25,518 bases of DNA from an uncultured Oscillospiraceae bacterium (GCA_934565415.1 CAKTHQ010000033.1:1-25518), one strand, 5' to 3'; numbered from the stretch's first letter, positions 1-9,238 are shown. The notes: a model not told the origin generated them from the letters alone. Made by a program: numbers and translations.

Positions 1-142
1 CGTCAGGCGGGGGGAATATTTTACGGTACCTCGCGGCGCATATATTCTCCCGCCGTCAGGCGGGGGGAATATTTTACAGTACCTCGCGGCACATATATTC
101 TCCCGCCGTCAGGCGGGGGGAATATTTTACAGTACCTCGTGG
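1..142. repeat. 53-bp tandem repeat carrying the pflB tail and a hairpin
   Basis: Units begin at 1, 54 and 107 (period 53), and the third merges into the 3' end of pflB. Read on the minus strand, each unit holds the last codons of pflB through the stop, then AATATTCC and a GC hairpin (CCCGCC, loop TGAC, GGCGGG), then GAGAATAT leading to the next copy. The two downstream copies contain ATG-started mini-frames of six codons plus stop, at 74-94 (M-C-R-E-V-L) and 21-41 (M-R-R-E-V-P). They echo the PFL C-terminus C-H-E-V-L, and each has a GGGAG sequence 5 nt before its ATG. The array is cut by the window edge, so the copy number is unknown. The simplest reading is tandem duplication of the gene end plus its hairpin; translation of the mini-frames is only a possibility. 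Confidence 0.9.
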
Positions 143-2397
143 CAGGTTCTGGAAATTACATCCAGCTGCTGCTCCCGGGTCAGGTCGATGAACTTCACTG
201 CGTAGCCGGAAACCCGGATGGTAAAGTTCTGGTACTCCTCCTTCTCCGGGTGCTCCATGGCATCCAGCAGCATCTCCTTGCCGAAAACATTCACGTTCAG
301 GTGGTGGGCACCCCGGGAGAAATAGCCGTCCAGAATGCTGCACAGGTTCTCGATCCGCTCCTCCGGGCTGTGGCCCAGGGCGCTGGGGTTGATGGTCTGG
401 GTGTTGGAAATGCCGTCCAGGGCGTACTCGTAGGGCAGCTTGGCCACGGAGTTAAGGGAGGCAATGAGACCGGATTTCTCCGCCCCATAGCTGGGGTTTG
501 CTCCGGGGGCCAGGGGCGTCCAGGCACGGCGGCCGTCTGGCATATTGCCGGTGTACTTGCCGTATACCACATTGGAGGTAATGGTCAGGATGGAGGTGGT
601 GGGCTCGGAATCCCGGTAGGTGTGGTAGTGCTTGATCTTCTCCAGGAAGGTCCGCAGCAGCCATACCGCCAGCTCGTCTGCCCGGTCGTCATCGTTGCCG
701 TACCGGGGGAAATCTCCCTCGGTCTGGAAGTCCGTGGCGTAGCCGTTCTCGTCCCGGACCACCTTCACCTTGGCATACTTAATGGCGCAAAGGGAGTCCA
801 CTACATGGCTGAAGCCCGCAATCCCGGTGGCAAAGGTCCGGCGCACATTGGTATCGATGAGGGCCATCTGGCTGGCCTCGTAATAATACTTGTCGTGCAT
901 ATAGTGGATCAGATTCAGGGTGTTTACATAAAGCCCGGCCAGCCACTCCATGGTCAGGTCAAACTTTTCCTGAACCCGGTTGTAATCCAGGTACTCCCCT
1001 TCCAGTCTGCCGGTGTTGGGCCCTACCTGCTCCTGGTGCTTCAGGTCCCAGCCGCCGTTGATGGCGTACAGCAGTGCCTTTGCCAGGTTGGCTCTGGCCC
1101 CGAAGAACTGTATTTCCTTGCCGGTCTGGGTAGCGGAGACGCAACAGCAGATGGAATAGTCGTCTCCCCAGACAGGCCGCATGACCTCGTCGTTTTCGTA
1201 CTGGATGGAGGAGGTGGTGATGGAAATGTGGGCGCAGTATTCCTTAAAGTGGTCCGGCAGTCTGGGGGAATACAGCACGGTCATATTCGGCTCCGGAGAG
1301 GGCCCCATGTTTTCCAGGGTATGCAGGAAGCGATAGTCATTTTTGGTGACCATATGCCGCCCGTCCTGGCCGATACCGCCTACCTCCAGGGTAGCCCACA
1401 CCGGGTCCCCGGAGAACAGCTGCTGGTAAGAGGGAATCCGGGCAAACTTCACCATCCGGCACTTCATAACAAAGTGATCAATCAGTTCCTGCACCTGCTT
1501 TTCCGTGATCACACCCTTTTCCAGATCCCGCTGAATGTAAATATCCAGAAAGGTGGATACCCGGCCTACGGACATGGCCGCCCCGTTCTGGGTCTTGATG
1601 GCCGCCAGGTAGCCGAAGTACAGCCACTGCACCGCCTCCCGAGCGTTTGCCGCCGGACGGGAAATATCGTAGCCGTAGGATTCTGCCATTTTCTTCATGG
1701 CCTGCAGGGCACGGACCTGCTCTGCAATCTCCTCCCGCAGGCGGATCACATCGTCGGTCATGGTGCCGTCACCGGTGTTCGCATGATCCCGCTGCTTTTC
1801 GGAAATCAGGTAATCCACACCGTACAGGGCCACTCTTCGGTAGTCGCCTACAATCCGGCCCCGGCCATAGGTATCGGGCAGGCCGGTAATGATGTGGGAA
1901 TGCCGGGCCTTCTTCATTTCCGGAGTGTAAGCATCGAACACAGCCTGGTTGTGGGTCTTGTGATACTCCGTAAAGATCTTGTGGAGCTCTTCACTGGGGG
2001 TATAGCCGTTGGTTGTGCAGGCCTGCTCTGCCATTTTGATGCCGCCGTAGGGCATAAAGGCCCGCTTCAGGGGCTTATCCGTTTGCAGACCCACTACCTT
2101 TTCCAGGTCCTTGTGGGTATCGCTAATATAGCCGGGGCCGTAGGCCAGAGGGCCGGAGACCACCTCCGTCTCCATATCCAGCACGCCGCCCTTGGCCCGC
2201 TCCTGCTTCTGCAGGGCTTGCAGGTCTGCCCACAGGGTATCGGTGCCCTCCGTAGGGCCTTCCAGGAAGGATGCGTCCCCATCGTAAGGGGTGTAGTTGG
2301 TCTGGATGAAGTCCCGAACGTTGACTTCATATCGCCACTGAACCCCGCCGAAGCCCTCCCAGGCCGGGGTGGTCTGATTTTCGAACTCGTGATACAT
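127..2397 (-). CDS. pflB: Pyruvate formate-lyase (formate C-acetyltransferase)
   Basis: This enzyme converts pyruvate and CoA to acetyl-CoA and formate by glycyl-radical chemistry in the anaerobic cytoplasm. The 756-residue length matches the family (E. coli PflB is 760). The active-site cysteines sit in S-I-C-C-C-V-S at residues 417-419, followed by the conserved [10 protein letters not shown] stretch. The radical glycine is G731 in RVSGYAVKF near the C-terminus. The ATG has AGGAGG 7-8 nt upstream. A promoter and a perfect 16-bp palindrome precede the gene, suggesting repressor control. The stop codon lies inside the 53-bp repeat array. The radical-SAM activating enzyme (PflA) needed for function is not in this window; in many genomes it follows pflB, so it may lie beyond the left edge. 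The three-cysteine run, rather than two, is slightly unusual. Confidence 0.98.
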   Translation of the reverse strand: MYHEFENQTTPAWEGFGGVQWRYEVNVRDFIQTNYTPYDGDASFLEGPTEGTDTLWADLQALQKQERAKGGVLDMETEVVSGPLAYGPGYISDTHKDLEKVVGLQTDKPLKRAFMPYGGIKMAEQACTTNGYTPSEELHKIFTEYHKTHNQAVFDAYTPEMKKARHSHIITGLPDTYGRGRIVGDYRRVALYGVDYLISEKQRDHANTGDGTMTDDVIRLREEIAEQVRALQAMKKMAESYGYDISRPAANAREAVQWLYFGYLAAIKTQNGAAMSVGRVSTFLDIYIQRDLEKGVITEKQVQELIDHFVMKCRMVKFARIPSYQQLFSGDPVWATLEVGGIGQDGRHMVTKNDYRFLHTLENMGPSPEPNMTVLYSPRLPDHFKEYCAHISITTSSIQYENDEVMRPVWGDDYSICCCVSATQTGKEIQFFGARANLAKALLYAINGGWDLKHQEQVGPNTGRLEGEYLDYNRVQEKFDLTMEWLAGLYVNTLNLIHYMHDKYYYEASQMALIDTNVRRTFATGIAGFSHVVDSLCAIKYAKVKVVRDENGYATDFQTEGDFPRYGNDDDRADELAVWLLRTFLEKIKHYHTYRDSEPTTSILTITSNVVYGKYTGNMPDGRRAWTPLAPGANPSYGAEKSGLIASLNSVAKLPYEYALDGISNTQTINPSALGHSPEERIENLCSILDGYFSRGAHHLNVNVFGKEMLLDAMEHPEKEEYQNFTIRVSGYAVKFIDLTREQQLDVISRTCHEVL

Positions 2398-2453
2398 ATG
2401 GTTCCTCCTTTTGGTATGCGCAGCCGGAGCTGCCGTGGATATTTTCTTTATAT

Positions 2454-2469
2454 GTTAGCGTACGCTAAC
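2454..2469. promoter_or_regulatory. Perfect 16-bp palindrome, probable operator of pflB
   Basis: The sequence GTTAGCGTACGCTAAC is its own reverse complement. It lies about 10 bp downstream of the proposed pflB -10 box, over the expected transcription start. This is a classic position for a repressor blocking initiation. The shape resembles sites bound by TetR-family dimers, but no regulator gene is adjacent and the spacing does not fit the Rex consensus, so the binding protein is unknown. Confidence 0.6.
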
Positions 2470-2479
2470 TTTCTGAAAT

Positions 2480-2508
2480 ATCCTATCATAGCCCTTGGCG
2501 TTTGTCAA
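2480..2508 (-). promoter_or_regulatory. pflB promoter
   Basis: On the minus strand TTGACA (2503-2508) is followed after exactly 17 bp by TAGGAT (2480-2485). The start codon is about 80 bp downstream, and a palindromic operator candidate lies just after the -10 box. Confidence 0.65.
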
Positions 2509-2569
2509 TGGAGGAACACCAAATTTCATATGGTTTTTTGTATGTGGGGATATAAAAAATATTTATATA

Positions 2570-2618
2570 GAAAGGTAAAAAATCCCGGCTGCTTCCCTTT
2601 TTGCGGGAAACAGCCGGG
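2570..2618 (-). terminator. Rho-independent terminator of glgP
   Basis: A strong stem pairs CCCGGCTG-TTCCC at 2584 onward with GGGAA-CAGCCGGG ending at 2618. On the minus strand it is followed by a run of T. It starts 17 bp after the glgP stop codon and insulates glgP from pflB. Confidence 0.85.
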
Positions 2619-2634
2619 GGCATTTTGGGGGAAA

Positions 2635-4968
2635 TCAGAACTTCACGGGCTTGATGTGCCAGATCTCGTCGGCGTACTGGCGGATGGTGCGGTCGGAGGA
2701 GAACTTGGAGCCGGAGGCGATGTTCTCCAGGCACTTCCGGCCAAAGGCCAGCCGGTCGGCATAGTCGTGGTTGGCGCGGAGCTTAGCATCCATATAGGAA
2801 GCATAATCCAGCAGCACATAGTAGTTGTCCGCCTTGTGCCAGGAGGCGCCGTCCAGCAGAGCGTGGTACAGCTCCCGCTGTGCGTCGTCGGTGGGTACGG
2901 TACCGTCCACCAGGGTATCGATGGCACGATGCAGGTGGTAGTCGGTGTCGTAAATGCCCCGGGCGTAATAGCTGTCCTTTGCGGCGTTGATCTCCTGAAC
3001 GGTGTGGCCGAAGATATACTCATTCTCTTGGCCAGCCTCCTGGGCAATTTCCACATTGGCACCATCCAGGGTACCCAGAGTCACGGCACCGTTCAGCATC
3101 AGCTTCATGTTGCCGGTGCCGGAAGCCTCCGTGCCCGCAGGAGAAATCTGCTCGGAAATATCGGCGGCGGGGATAATATGCTCGGCATAGGAGCAGTTGT
3201 AGTTCTGGACGAAGACTACCCGCAGCTTGTCGGCCACCTCGGGATCGTTGTTAATCATCTTGGCAATCCGGTTGATGTAGCGGATAATGGCCTTGGCCCG
3301 GGCATAGCCGGGGGCAGACTTGGCGCCGAAGATGTATACGGTGGGATGGAAGTCGGGCAGCTCGCCGTTTTTCAGGCGGAAGTAGATATCCACAATGGAC
3401 AGGGCGTTCATCAACTGACGCTTGTACTCATGGAGCCGCTTGACCTGGATATCAAAGATGAAGTTGGGATCCAGCTGGACGCCTTCCTTCTCGGCGATGA
3501 CCTTGCACAGCTGCTCCTTCTTCTCATGCTTGATGGTATTGAACTGACGCACCATGTCGTCATCGATCATGGGCTTCAGGTCTGCCAGACGGTCCAGGTC
3601 CTTCAGGAAGTCGCCGCCGATGCGGTACTTGAGGAGCTGGGTCAGTTCGGGGTTGCACAGGCCCATCCAGCGCCGGGGCGTCACACCGTTGGTCTTATTC
3701 TGGAACCGCTCAGGGAAGACCTGGTACCAGTCGTGGAACAGGTCATCCTTCAGGATCTGGCTGTGGATCTCGGCCACACCGTTGACATAGCTGCCAACGT
3801 AGACAGAGAGGTTCGCCATATGGGCGGTGTTGTCTTTGATCACGAAAAGGCCCGGATGCTCCCGCTTCAGCTTCTCGTCAATGCGGCGGATGATATCCAC
3901 GATCTCAGGGACCACAGAGGACAGCAGGTCCAGGGGCCACTTCTCGAGAGCCTCGGACATGACGGTGTGGTTGGTGTAGGAGAAGGTCCGCTGGGCGACG
4001 GAGAAGCTCTGATCGAAGTCCATTCCCTCGTTCATCAGCAGCCGGATCAGCTCCGGAATGGACATAGCGGGATGGGTATCGTTCAGCTGCACGGCATAGT
4101 AGTCGGCAAAGCGGCTCAGGTCGTTGCCATGGGCGTTCTTGAAGGTCCGCAGCATATCCTGGAGGGACGCAGAAGACAGGACATACTGCTGCTTAATGCG
4201 CAGGCGCTTGCCTTCCCAGGTGGAGTCGTTGGGGTACAGGACACGGGTAATGTCCTCGGCCTTGTTCTTCTGCGCCAGGGCCCGCAGGTAGTCCTGATCG
4301 TTGAAGGCGGAGAAGTCCAGCTCCTCTTCGGCCTCACATTGCCACAGGCGCAGGGTATTGATGTTGTTGGTGCCATAGCCGATGATGGGCACATCATAGG
4401 GCACGGCCAGCACGGTGTGATCCGGGAACTTGACCTTTACGGTGTGATTGTACCGGCGGTAAGACCAGGGATCACCGTACTTGGTCCAGTCGTCGGCATT
4501 CTCCTTCTGGCTGCCGGACTCGTCAAAGCTCTGCTTAAACAGGCCAAACTTATACCGCAGACCATAGCCGGACAGGGGGATATCGCAGGAGGCAGCGGAG
4601 TCCAGGAAGCAGGCGGCAAGACGGCCCAGGCCGCCATTGCCCAGAGCGGCATCCTCTACCTCTTCCAGGCAGCTCAGGTCCACGCCCTTGGCAGCAAAGA
4701 GCTGCTTCATCTCGTCCAAAATGCCCAGGTTATACAAATTAGAATACACCAGACGGCCGATCAGGTACTCGGCAGAGAAATAATAGGCCTTCCGCTGCTG
4801 GAGCCGGGCAGACTTGCTGCTCTTCCAGTTGTCGGAGATGGCCATCATCACGGCCTCACCCAGAGCCTCGTGCAGCTCCTGGGGGGTAGCCTCCTGGAGG
4901 GAAACGTCGTAGGTGTACTTCAGCTGTGCTTCGGTCCACCGGAGGATGTTTGCGCAATCGTAATTCAT
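2635..4968 (-). CDS. glgP: Glycogen/starch phosphorylase
   Basis: This GT35 enzyme releases glucose-1-phosphate from alpha-1,4-glucan ends with phosphate and pyridoxal phosphate. The PLP lysine is recognisable at about residue 622 in EASGTGNMKLMLNGA, and the family segment KRLHEYKRQLMNAL is present. The length, 777 residues, is slightly below E. coli MalP/GlgP (about 800). I chose ATG at 4966-4968. A TTG two codons upstream is also in frame, but the only Shine-Dalgarno (GGAG) sits 7 nt before the ATG and 1 nt before the TTG. The gene stands alone with its own promoter, a leader of about 130 nt and a terminator. No other glycogen genes (glgA, glgB, glgC) are nearby. Maltodextrin phosphorylase is the alternative, since substrate preference cannot be read from sequence. 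Confidence 0.96.
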   Translation of the reverse strand: MNYDCANILRWTEAQLKYTYDVSLQEATPQELHEALGEAVMMAISDNWKSSKSARLQQRKAYYFSAEYLIGRLVYSNLYNLGILDEMKQLFAAKGVDLSCLEEVEDAALGNGGLGRLAACFLDSAASCDIPLSGYGLRYKFGLFKQSFDESGSQKENADDWTKYGDPWSYRRYNHTVKVKFPDHTVLAVPYDVPIIGYGTNNINTLRLWQCEAEEELDFSAFNDQDYLRALAQKNKAEDITRVLYPNDSTWEGKRLRIKQQYVLSSASLQDMLRTFKNAHGNDLSRFADYYAVQLNDTHPAMSIPELIRLLMNEGMDFDQSFSVAQRTFSYTNHTVMSEALEKWPLDLLSSVVPEIVDIIRRIDEKLKREHPGLFVIKDNTAHMANLSVYVGSYVNGVAEIHSQILKDDLFHDWYQVFPERFQNKTNGVTPRRWMGLCNPELTQLLKYRIGGDFLKDLDRLADLKPMIDDDMVRQFNTIKHEKKEQLCKVIAEKEGVQLDPNFIFDIQVKRLHEYKRQLMNALSIVDIYFRLKNGELPDFHPTVYIFGAKSAPGYARAKAIIRYINRIAKMINNDPEVADKLRVVFVQNYNCSYAEHIIPAADISEQISPAGTEASGTGNMKLMLNGAVTLGTLDGANVEIAQEAGQENEYIFGHTVQEINAAKDSYYARGIYDTDYHLHRAIDTLVDGTVPTDDAQRELYHALLDGASWHKADNYYVLLDYASYMDAKLRANHDYADRLAFGRKCLENIASGSKFSSDRTIRQYADEIWHIKPVKF

Positions 4969-5098
4969 TTTCAAACTCCAATCTCACCGCGGCGCTTTTT
5001 AGACGCTGCGGCGTAGTGATGCGGCACAAAAATGCCAGTTATCTGTGGGTGTTCCCCCGGCGGCTCCGGAGGTGCGCCCATACGATGGTCCAAGGTAT

Positions 5099-5127
5099 AA
5101 TTTAACGACTTTGGGCCCTTTTGTCAA
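5099..5127 (-). promoter_or_regulatory. glgP promoter
   Basis: On the minus strand TTGACA (5122-5127), 17 bp, then TAAATT (5099-5104). The -10 box is only a 4/6 match. The resulting leader of about 120-130 nt down to the glgP ATG contains GC-rich inverted segments but no riboswitch that I recognise. The rest of the intergenic stretch, 5128-5281, shows nothing clear. Confidence 0.5.
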
Positions 5128-5281
5128 GCTATTTCTGGGTCCACAGCCCCAAAACCGGCATTCTTTTCCCATTGTTCCGTTATTTTGAAACATATCTATG
5201 GAGTCTGCCCAAAATTTGCTTCGCCGGTGGAAACAGAGGCAAGCCGCAGCACCCGGCCGTCCCAGGTCCCTTCTCCGTCTG

Positions 5282-6145
5282 TTACTTGCCGCCGGTCTGC
5301 CGCGTCTGCTGAAGATACTCCCGGTAGGCGTCTTCTACGGAATTGTAGGCCTTACCGGTACCGATCAACCCCCGCACTGTTTCCGTCACGCTGTTTTCCG
5401 GCATACTTTTGACGATATTTACGCATTTCCCCGTATTTTGGGGAGTAGAAGTGCCCACATAGTATTTATTGGTCTTCTCATCCAAAATGATGACCGGGGT
5501 TGGCTGGTCCGGCTTGATGGTTTTCTGATCGTAAGCACTCCAAATGAGGTACCCGGTATCGCTCGATTTCGATCCTCTTAGAAAAACCCAGGTCCCCGTT
5601 TCCAGCAGACTGCCCCCGGGAAGCTCCTTTTTGATTCTGGACACATAGGAGTTGGCCCCGGGATAGCCGGAATCAAAGCGGTAGTAGTGCTGCCTCGTCA
5701 GGCTGGCAACTTCCTTTTGGGTGTAACCAAAAAAGTTTTCGTTCCGGAGAAACGGATATCCACCGCTCCAGTCCAGCACCACAGCACACATCTCCTCGTC
5801 AAAGTAGACGTCACATACTCCGTTTGCCTGGGGCTGGCCGATCCAGCGGCTTGTATCCTTCTCCGAGACATCTCCAATCGTCAGGTCCGTAAAGCTCTGG
5901 AATCCGTCCTTTTTTTGCTGCAGTGGTACGATTTTCTCAGTTTTGTCAGTTCCTCCAGTGCGCAACAGTGCGTTTGTCATAACTTCCGCATAGGCATTGC
6001 GCACATTGGCCGCATCCGCCGCCTCCCGGCTTTTTTCCAGCAAGCCGTTGAAGGTAGGGATAGAAATAGAGACCAAAATTGCGATGATTGCCACCACAAT
6101 CAGCATTTCCATCAGTGTAAAGCCCTGTTTTTGTCTTTGCGGCAT
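5282..6145 (-). CDS. Prepilin-type N-terminal domain protein (pseudopilin-like)
   Basis: The 287-residue protein opens with the type IV prepilin signal: a short basic leader, cleavage between G8 and F9, glutamate at mature position 5 (E13), and a hydrophobic helix of about 20 residues (LMEMLIVVAIIAILVSIS). A prepilin peptidase would cut and methylate it, and it would be held in the membrane or built into a pilus or type II secretion-like fibre. The remaining 240 residues are soluble and I recognise no domain in them; the length is above typical major pilins, so a minor pilin or pseudopilin is more likely. There is no pilus ATPase, platform protein or peptidase in the window, so it must rely on genes elsewhere. 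The ATG has AAGGGGG about 10 nt upstream. No clear terminator follows. Confidence 0.85.
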   Translation of the reverse strand: MPQRQKQGFTLMEMLIVVAIIAILVSISIPTFNGLLEKSREAADAANVRNAYAEVMTNALLRTGGTDKTEKIVPLQQKKDGFQSFTDLTIGDVSEKDTSRWIGQPQANGVCDVYFDEEMCAVVLDWSGGYPFLRNENFFGYTQKEVASLTRQHYYRFDSGYPGANSYVSRIKKELPGGSLLETGTWVFLRGSKSSDTGYLIWSAYDQKTIKPDQPTPVIILDEKTNKYYVGTSTPQNTGKCVNIVKSMPENSVTETVRGLIGTGKAYNSVEDAYREYLQQTRQTGGK

Positions 6146-6220
6146 CTTGGTTCTTCCCCCTTAAAAGCAACTCCCGCAGTCTGAGCCTTCGCAGAGAGCG
6201 CATCGCAGACATTTACGTAT

Positions 6221-6249
6221 ATTATAGTCATATTATTCCGCTATGTCCA
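6221..6249 (-). promoter_or_regulatory. Promoter of the pseudopilin gene
   Basis: On the minus strand TGGACA (6244-6249), 17 bp, then a perfect TATAAT (6221-6226), about 75 bp before the start codon. Confidence 0.7.
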
Positions 6250-6283
6250 GCATTTTTTAAAGGCACTTTCCATTTTGCCGAGC

Positions 6284-6311
6284 AAAAAAACCCCCCGCCT
6301 TGCGACGGGGG
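6284..6311 (-). terminator. Terminator of the cooS-cooC-acsB operon
   Basis: The stem CCCCCG (6292-6297) pairs with CGGGGG (6306-6311) around an 8-nt loop. Seven A on the plus strand at 6284-6290 give a T tract after the hairpin on the minus strand. It starts 9 bp after the acsB stop, so the operon ends here. Confidence 0.85.
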
Positions 6312-6320
6312 AAAGGAAAA

Positions 6321-8453
6321 TTACATATCGAAGGGCTCCATGCTGAGAACGGGGTGGCCGTGCTCTGCCAGGAAGTTCATCAGCTCTTCCGGATCCTCGG
6401 TGCAGACGGTCTCGTCGGCAATCATGTCGGTGAAGTTGTCTACGCCGTACATTTCCTTAGCGGTAGCATTCAGGCGCTCGCGGACCTGGTCCTTCAGCTC
6501 CTTGGGCATCCAGACGATACGGCCGGGGCCGCCTTCGGCTGCGATGAACTTCTTGGAGGAGATGAACTGCTTGCCGTGGCCCATGAAGCCGGGGGTCTGA
6601 ACGCCGCCGCCGGTCATGGAGGCCATCTCGGAGAAGGTCATGCCCAGAGGCGTCATACCGGCGTGCTCACGGCAGGTGATGACAACGCCCATGGAGACAG
6701 GCTCCACGCCGCAGATACACTCGAAGCAGCCGCAGGAGGTCATGGGATCCTGGAACAGGGAGTACAGGGTCACGTGCTCCAGAGCGCCGTGAGAGTACTT
6801 GGCAACGGCCTCGTCCACGTCTTCGTAGCGGCCCAGCTTCTCGTCGATGCAGTGCTCCTTGGGAACGATCTGGCAGGGACCGGTGGGATCCAGCTCATTG
6901 GTGGCCTTGGCATCCAGCCAGGACACGGCACCGCAGAGGCCCAGACGCTCGGGGGTAACGATACATACATGGCTGGGAGAGAAGGCCTGGCACATGATGC
7001 AGGTGTAGTAAACAGGCACGGACTCGTCGGTCATGGACTTCAGCCGGTCGTCACGCTTGTTGAACACGGCGTTGGCGGCAGCCCGCAGCTCCTTGTTCTT
7101 CTCGGCGTCTACCACGATGGTGACCTGGCACTTGTCTACAACGGCCTCGAACTCGCTCTTGACCTTGGCGTACAGCACTTCGCCGATGTGACGGAACTTG
7201 AAGCCCGCCTCGAAGTCGGCCTTGCTGATACGGATACGGATCATATCACGCTGGCCGGTGTGCATCACGCCCTCGATGCAGTTCAGGTAGGAGTGGAACT
7301 TCCGCTCCATAACAGACTCGAAGTCCGGCTGCATGGCCTTACCGGCCACATCCACGGTGTAGGACAGGGAAATCTTGGAGCCCACGGGGATCTCGTCGAT
7401 CTCGGGTCCGATCACGGTGATCTTGTGGTCTTCCACTTCCGCGGCTTCCTTGGTGTGTACCAGCTCGAAGCAGTCCACGCGGGAGCCGTCCACTTCCACC
7501 TGCATATCGCCGCGGCGGATGATTTCGCCTTCGAAGGCGGAAGCAAAGGATACGGGGATATCAATGTTGGTGATCTTGATCTTGATGTCCCGGGCCTCCA
7601 GAGAGGTGGCGTTGAACTTCTCCACATCAGGCTGCACGATCAGGCTCTTGGGAACACGGAAGATGTTCTCCTGCTCGTTGGTGATAACGGGGAAGCCCAG
7701 AGCGATGGCGCCGGCGCCGCAGGCAACAATCACATCGTCCAGAGGAGCGAAGGCGTTGACGAAGGCGGGTACACGCTCCATGGTGTACTTCATCAGACCG
7801 GCAGCATCACCGGGCTGAATGTTACCGAAGATCAGAGCGGCACGGACAGCCACGGAGACCACGTGGATCACAGAGGTAACGTCCTTGCCCAGAGGGATCA
7901 CACGGACATTGTCGCCGGTCTTGTATTCCTTCTCCTGGAGCTGATCGATGATGCCGCCCACCAGAGTGACCAGCATACCCTGGCTCTGGTAGCTCTTGAC
8001 CAGAGCCACGGCCTCGTCAGCGGTAGGAGCGGTGCCCAGGATAACGGGCACGCCGGGGATATCGCCGGTAACCAGGGGAACACCCAGCGAACGGACCACG
8101 GCATCGGGCAGGTGGCCGTAGCAGGGAGCCTCGTAGGGAGTGTCGTTGCCGATGTACTTCAGGACCTCAATGAACTCCGCGCACAGGGCGGTAGCCACGC
8201 CGGACATGAAGGCATCGTTCAGGCGGTTGTTGCGGGTCATCAGGGTCTTGACCACGCCCAGGGCCTCTTTCAGCTGGCCCAGGGTCTCGACCTTCACACC
8301 AGTGACGCCGTAGTAGCAGGGCAGGGAATAAGCGGTGCCGGGGAAGGACACGGCCTGGCCCTCACCGTACTGCGCGATGGCGTTGTTGATGGCTGCCTCG
8401 GTCAGGCCGTAAACAGCATCGTTGCCGCCGAAAACTCTTTCAAATAAAGTCAC
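6321..8453 (-). CDS. acsB: Acetyl-CoA synthase (CODH/ACS complex beta/AcsB)
   Basis: AcsB joins CO from the CO dehydrogenase with a methyl group from the corrinoid protein and CoA to make acetyl-CoA, or splits it in reverse. The A-cluster cysteines are C485, C488, C497 and C507, then C574 and C576 in SCGCFECI. Their spacing (3, 9, 10, 67, 2) equals that of Moorella AcsB (506, 509, 518, 528, 595, 597), so the iron-sulfur and nickel sites look complete. The length is 710 residues against 729 in Moorella. Translation starts at GTG 8451-8453, 7 nt after AGGAGG; that ribosome site overlaps the cooC stop codon, 11 bp away. It is the last gene of the cooS-cooC-acsB operon. The corrinoid protein genes (acsC, acsD) and methyltransferase gene (acsE) do not follow it. 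Confidence 0.97.
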   Translation of the reverse strand: MTLFERVFGGNDAVYGLTEAAINNAIAQYGEGQAVSFPGTAYSLPCYYGVTGVKVETLGQLKEALGVVKTLMTRNNRLNDAFMSGVATALCAEFIEVLKYIGNDTPYEAPCYGHLPDAVVRSLGVPLVTGDIPGVPVILGTAPTADEAVALVKSYQSQGMLVTLVGGIIDQLQEKEYKTGDNVRVIPLGKDVTSVIHVVSVAVRAALIFGNIQPGDAAGLMKYTMERVPAFVNAFAPLDDVIVACGAGAIALGFPVITNEQENIFRVPKSLIVQPDVEKFNATSLEARDIKIKITNIDIPVSFASAFEGEIIRRGDMQVEVDGSRVDCFELVHTKEAAEVEDHKITVIGPEIDEIPVGSKISLSYTVDVAGKAMQPDFESVMERKFHSYLNCIEGVMHTGQRDMIRIRISKADFEAGFKFRHIGEVLYAKVKSEFEAVVDKCQVTIVVDAEKNKELRAAANAVFNKRDDRLKSMTDESVPVYYTCIMCQAFSPSHVCIVTPERLGLCGAVSWLDAKATNELDPTGPCQIVPKEHCIDEKLGRYEDVDEAVAKYSHGALEHVTLYSLFQDPMTSCGCFECICGVEPVSMGVVITCREHAGMTPLGMTFSEMASMTGGGVQTPGFMGHGKQFISSKKFIAAEGGPGRIVWMPKELKDQVRERLNATAKEMYGVDNFTDMIADETVCTEDPEELMNFLAEHGHPVLSMEPFDM

Positions 8454-8464
8454 GGTATTTCCTC

Positions 8465-9235
8465 CTAATTTTCTTCACGATCCAGAATCGCTTTGATTTG
8501 GCGGATCTCCTCAATGGCAGCGGGGCTGAAATCGTAGGGCGATTTTCCCTGCCGATCCGCATCGATGATATCCGGGTTATAGTGAATGCAGCCCAGCAGG
8601 TCTTCCGCAGGGATGGCAGAGCGGACAAAAGCCTCGTCGCTTTCGTTCCGGACCTTGTTTGCCACCACACGGACCTGCTTGACGCCCAGGTCTTTTGCAA
8701 GACGCTTGACATTCCGGTAGGTCTGGACACTGCGGGCGCCGGGTTCGATGACCACAATGAACTGATCCATATTGGAAGCAGTCCCCCGGCCCAGGTGCTC
8801 CAGGCCGGCCTCCATATCCATAATGACCACATCGTCCTTCCGATAGGTCATGGCAGCCAAAATGGACTTGAGCATAACGTGCTCCGGGCAAACGCAGCCG
8901 GAGCCGCCTACATCCACGGTACCCATGACCAGAAGCTTTACGCCGTTAATGTCCTTGGAGTACTTTTCGGGGATGTCCGCCACATAGGGGTTGAGCTTAT
9001 AGAACCGGTTGGCATCCGTTGCCCCGGTCCGCTCTTCCACCAGAGTTCGCATTTTGCTGATGGGAACAATGGCATCCACTTCCTCCTGGCTCAGCCCAAG
9101 GGCCAGCCCCAGGTTGGCATCCGGGTCCACGTCGGCGGCAAGGACGGTGCGTCCTTCGTCGGCGTAGAGCCGGGCCAGGGTGGAGGCAAGGGTGGTTTTA
9201 CCCACGCCACCCTTGCCGGTGATCGCAAGTTTCAT
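8465..9235 (-). CDS. cooC: CooC/AcsF-type nickel-insertion ATPase
   Basis: This MinD-like P-loop ATPase helps load nickel into CO dehydrogenase or acetyl-CoA synthase. The deviant Walker A motif GKGGVGKT occupies residues 7-14, DVDPDANLGLALG follows at 35-47, and the metal-binding pair C114-V-C116 fits the CxC that joins CooC dimers through Ni or Zn. The length, 256 residues, is normal. The start ATG lies 3 bp after the cooS stop codon and no convincing Shine-Dalgarno precedes it, so translation is probably coupled to cooS. Its place between cooS and acsB means it could serve either enzyme; CooC versus AcsF cannot be settled by sequence inspection. Confidence 0.93.
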   Translation of the reverse strand: MKLAITGKGGVGKTTLASTLARLYADEGRTVLAADVDPDANLGLALGLSQEEVDAIVPISKMRTLVEERTGATDANRFYKLNPYVADIPEKYSKDINGVKLLVMGTVDVGGSGCVCPEHVMLKSILAAMTYRKDDVVIMDMEAGLEHLGRGTASNMDQFIVVIEPGARSVQTYRNVKRLAKDLGVKQVRVVANKVRNESDEAFVRSAIPAEDLLGCIHYNPDIIDADRQGKSPYDFSPAAIEEIRQIKAILDREEN

Positions 9236-9238
9236 AGT

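Noticed and set aside
1..142. CRISPR array at the left edge
   Set aside because: The units are contiguous 53-bp tandem copies with no unique spacers, and they duplicate the pflB end.
2454..2469. Rex (NADH-sensing repressor) operator at pflB
   Set aside because: The Rex consensus has TTGTTAA half sites around 4 bp; here the half sites are GTTAGC with different phasing.
139..5016. Very long plus-strand open frame opposite pflB and glgP
   Set aside because: It is the mirror of two well-identified minus-strand genes and their gap; the translation is low-complexity (G, V, L, Q, H rich), has no domain and no ribosome site. It reflects GC-biased third positions.
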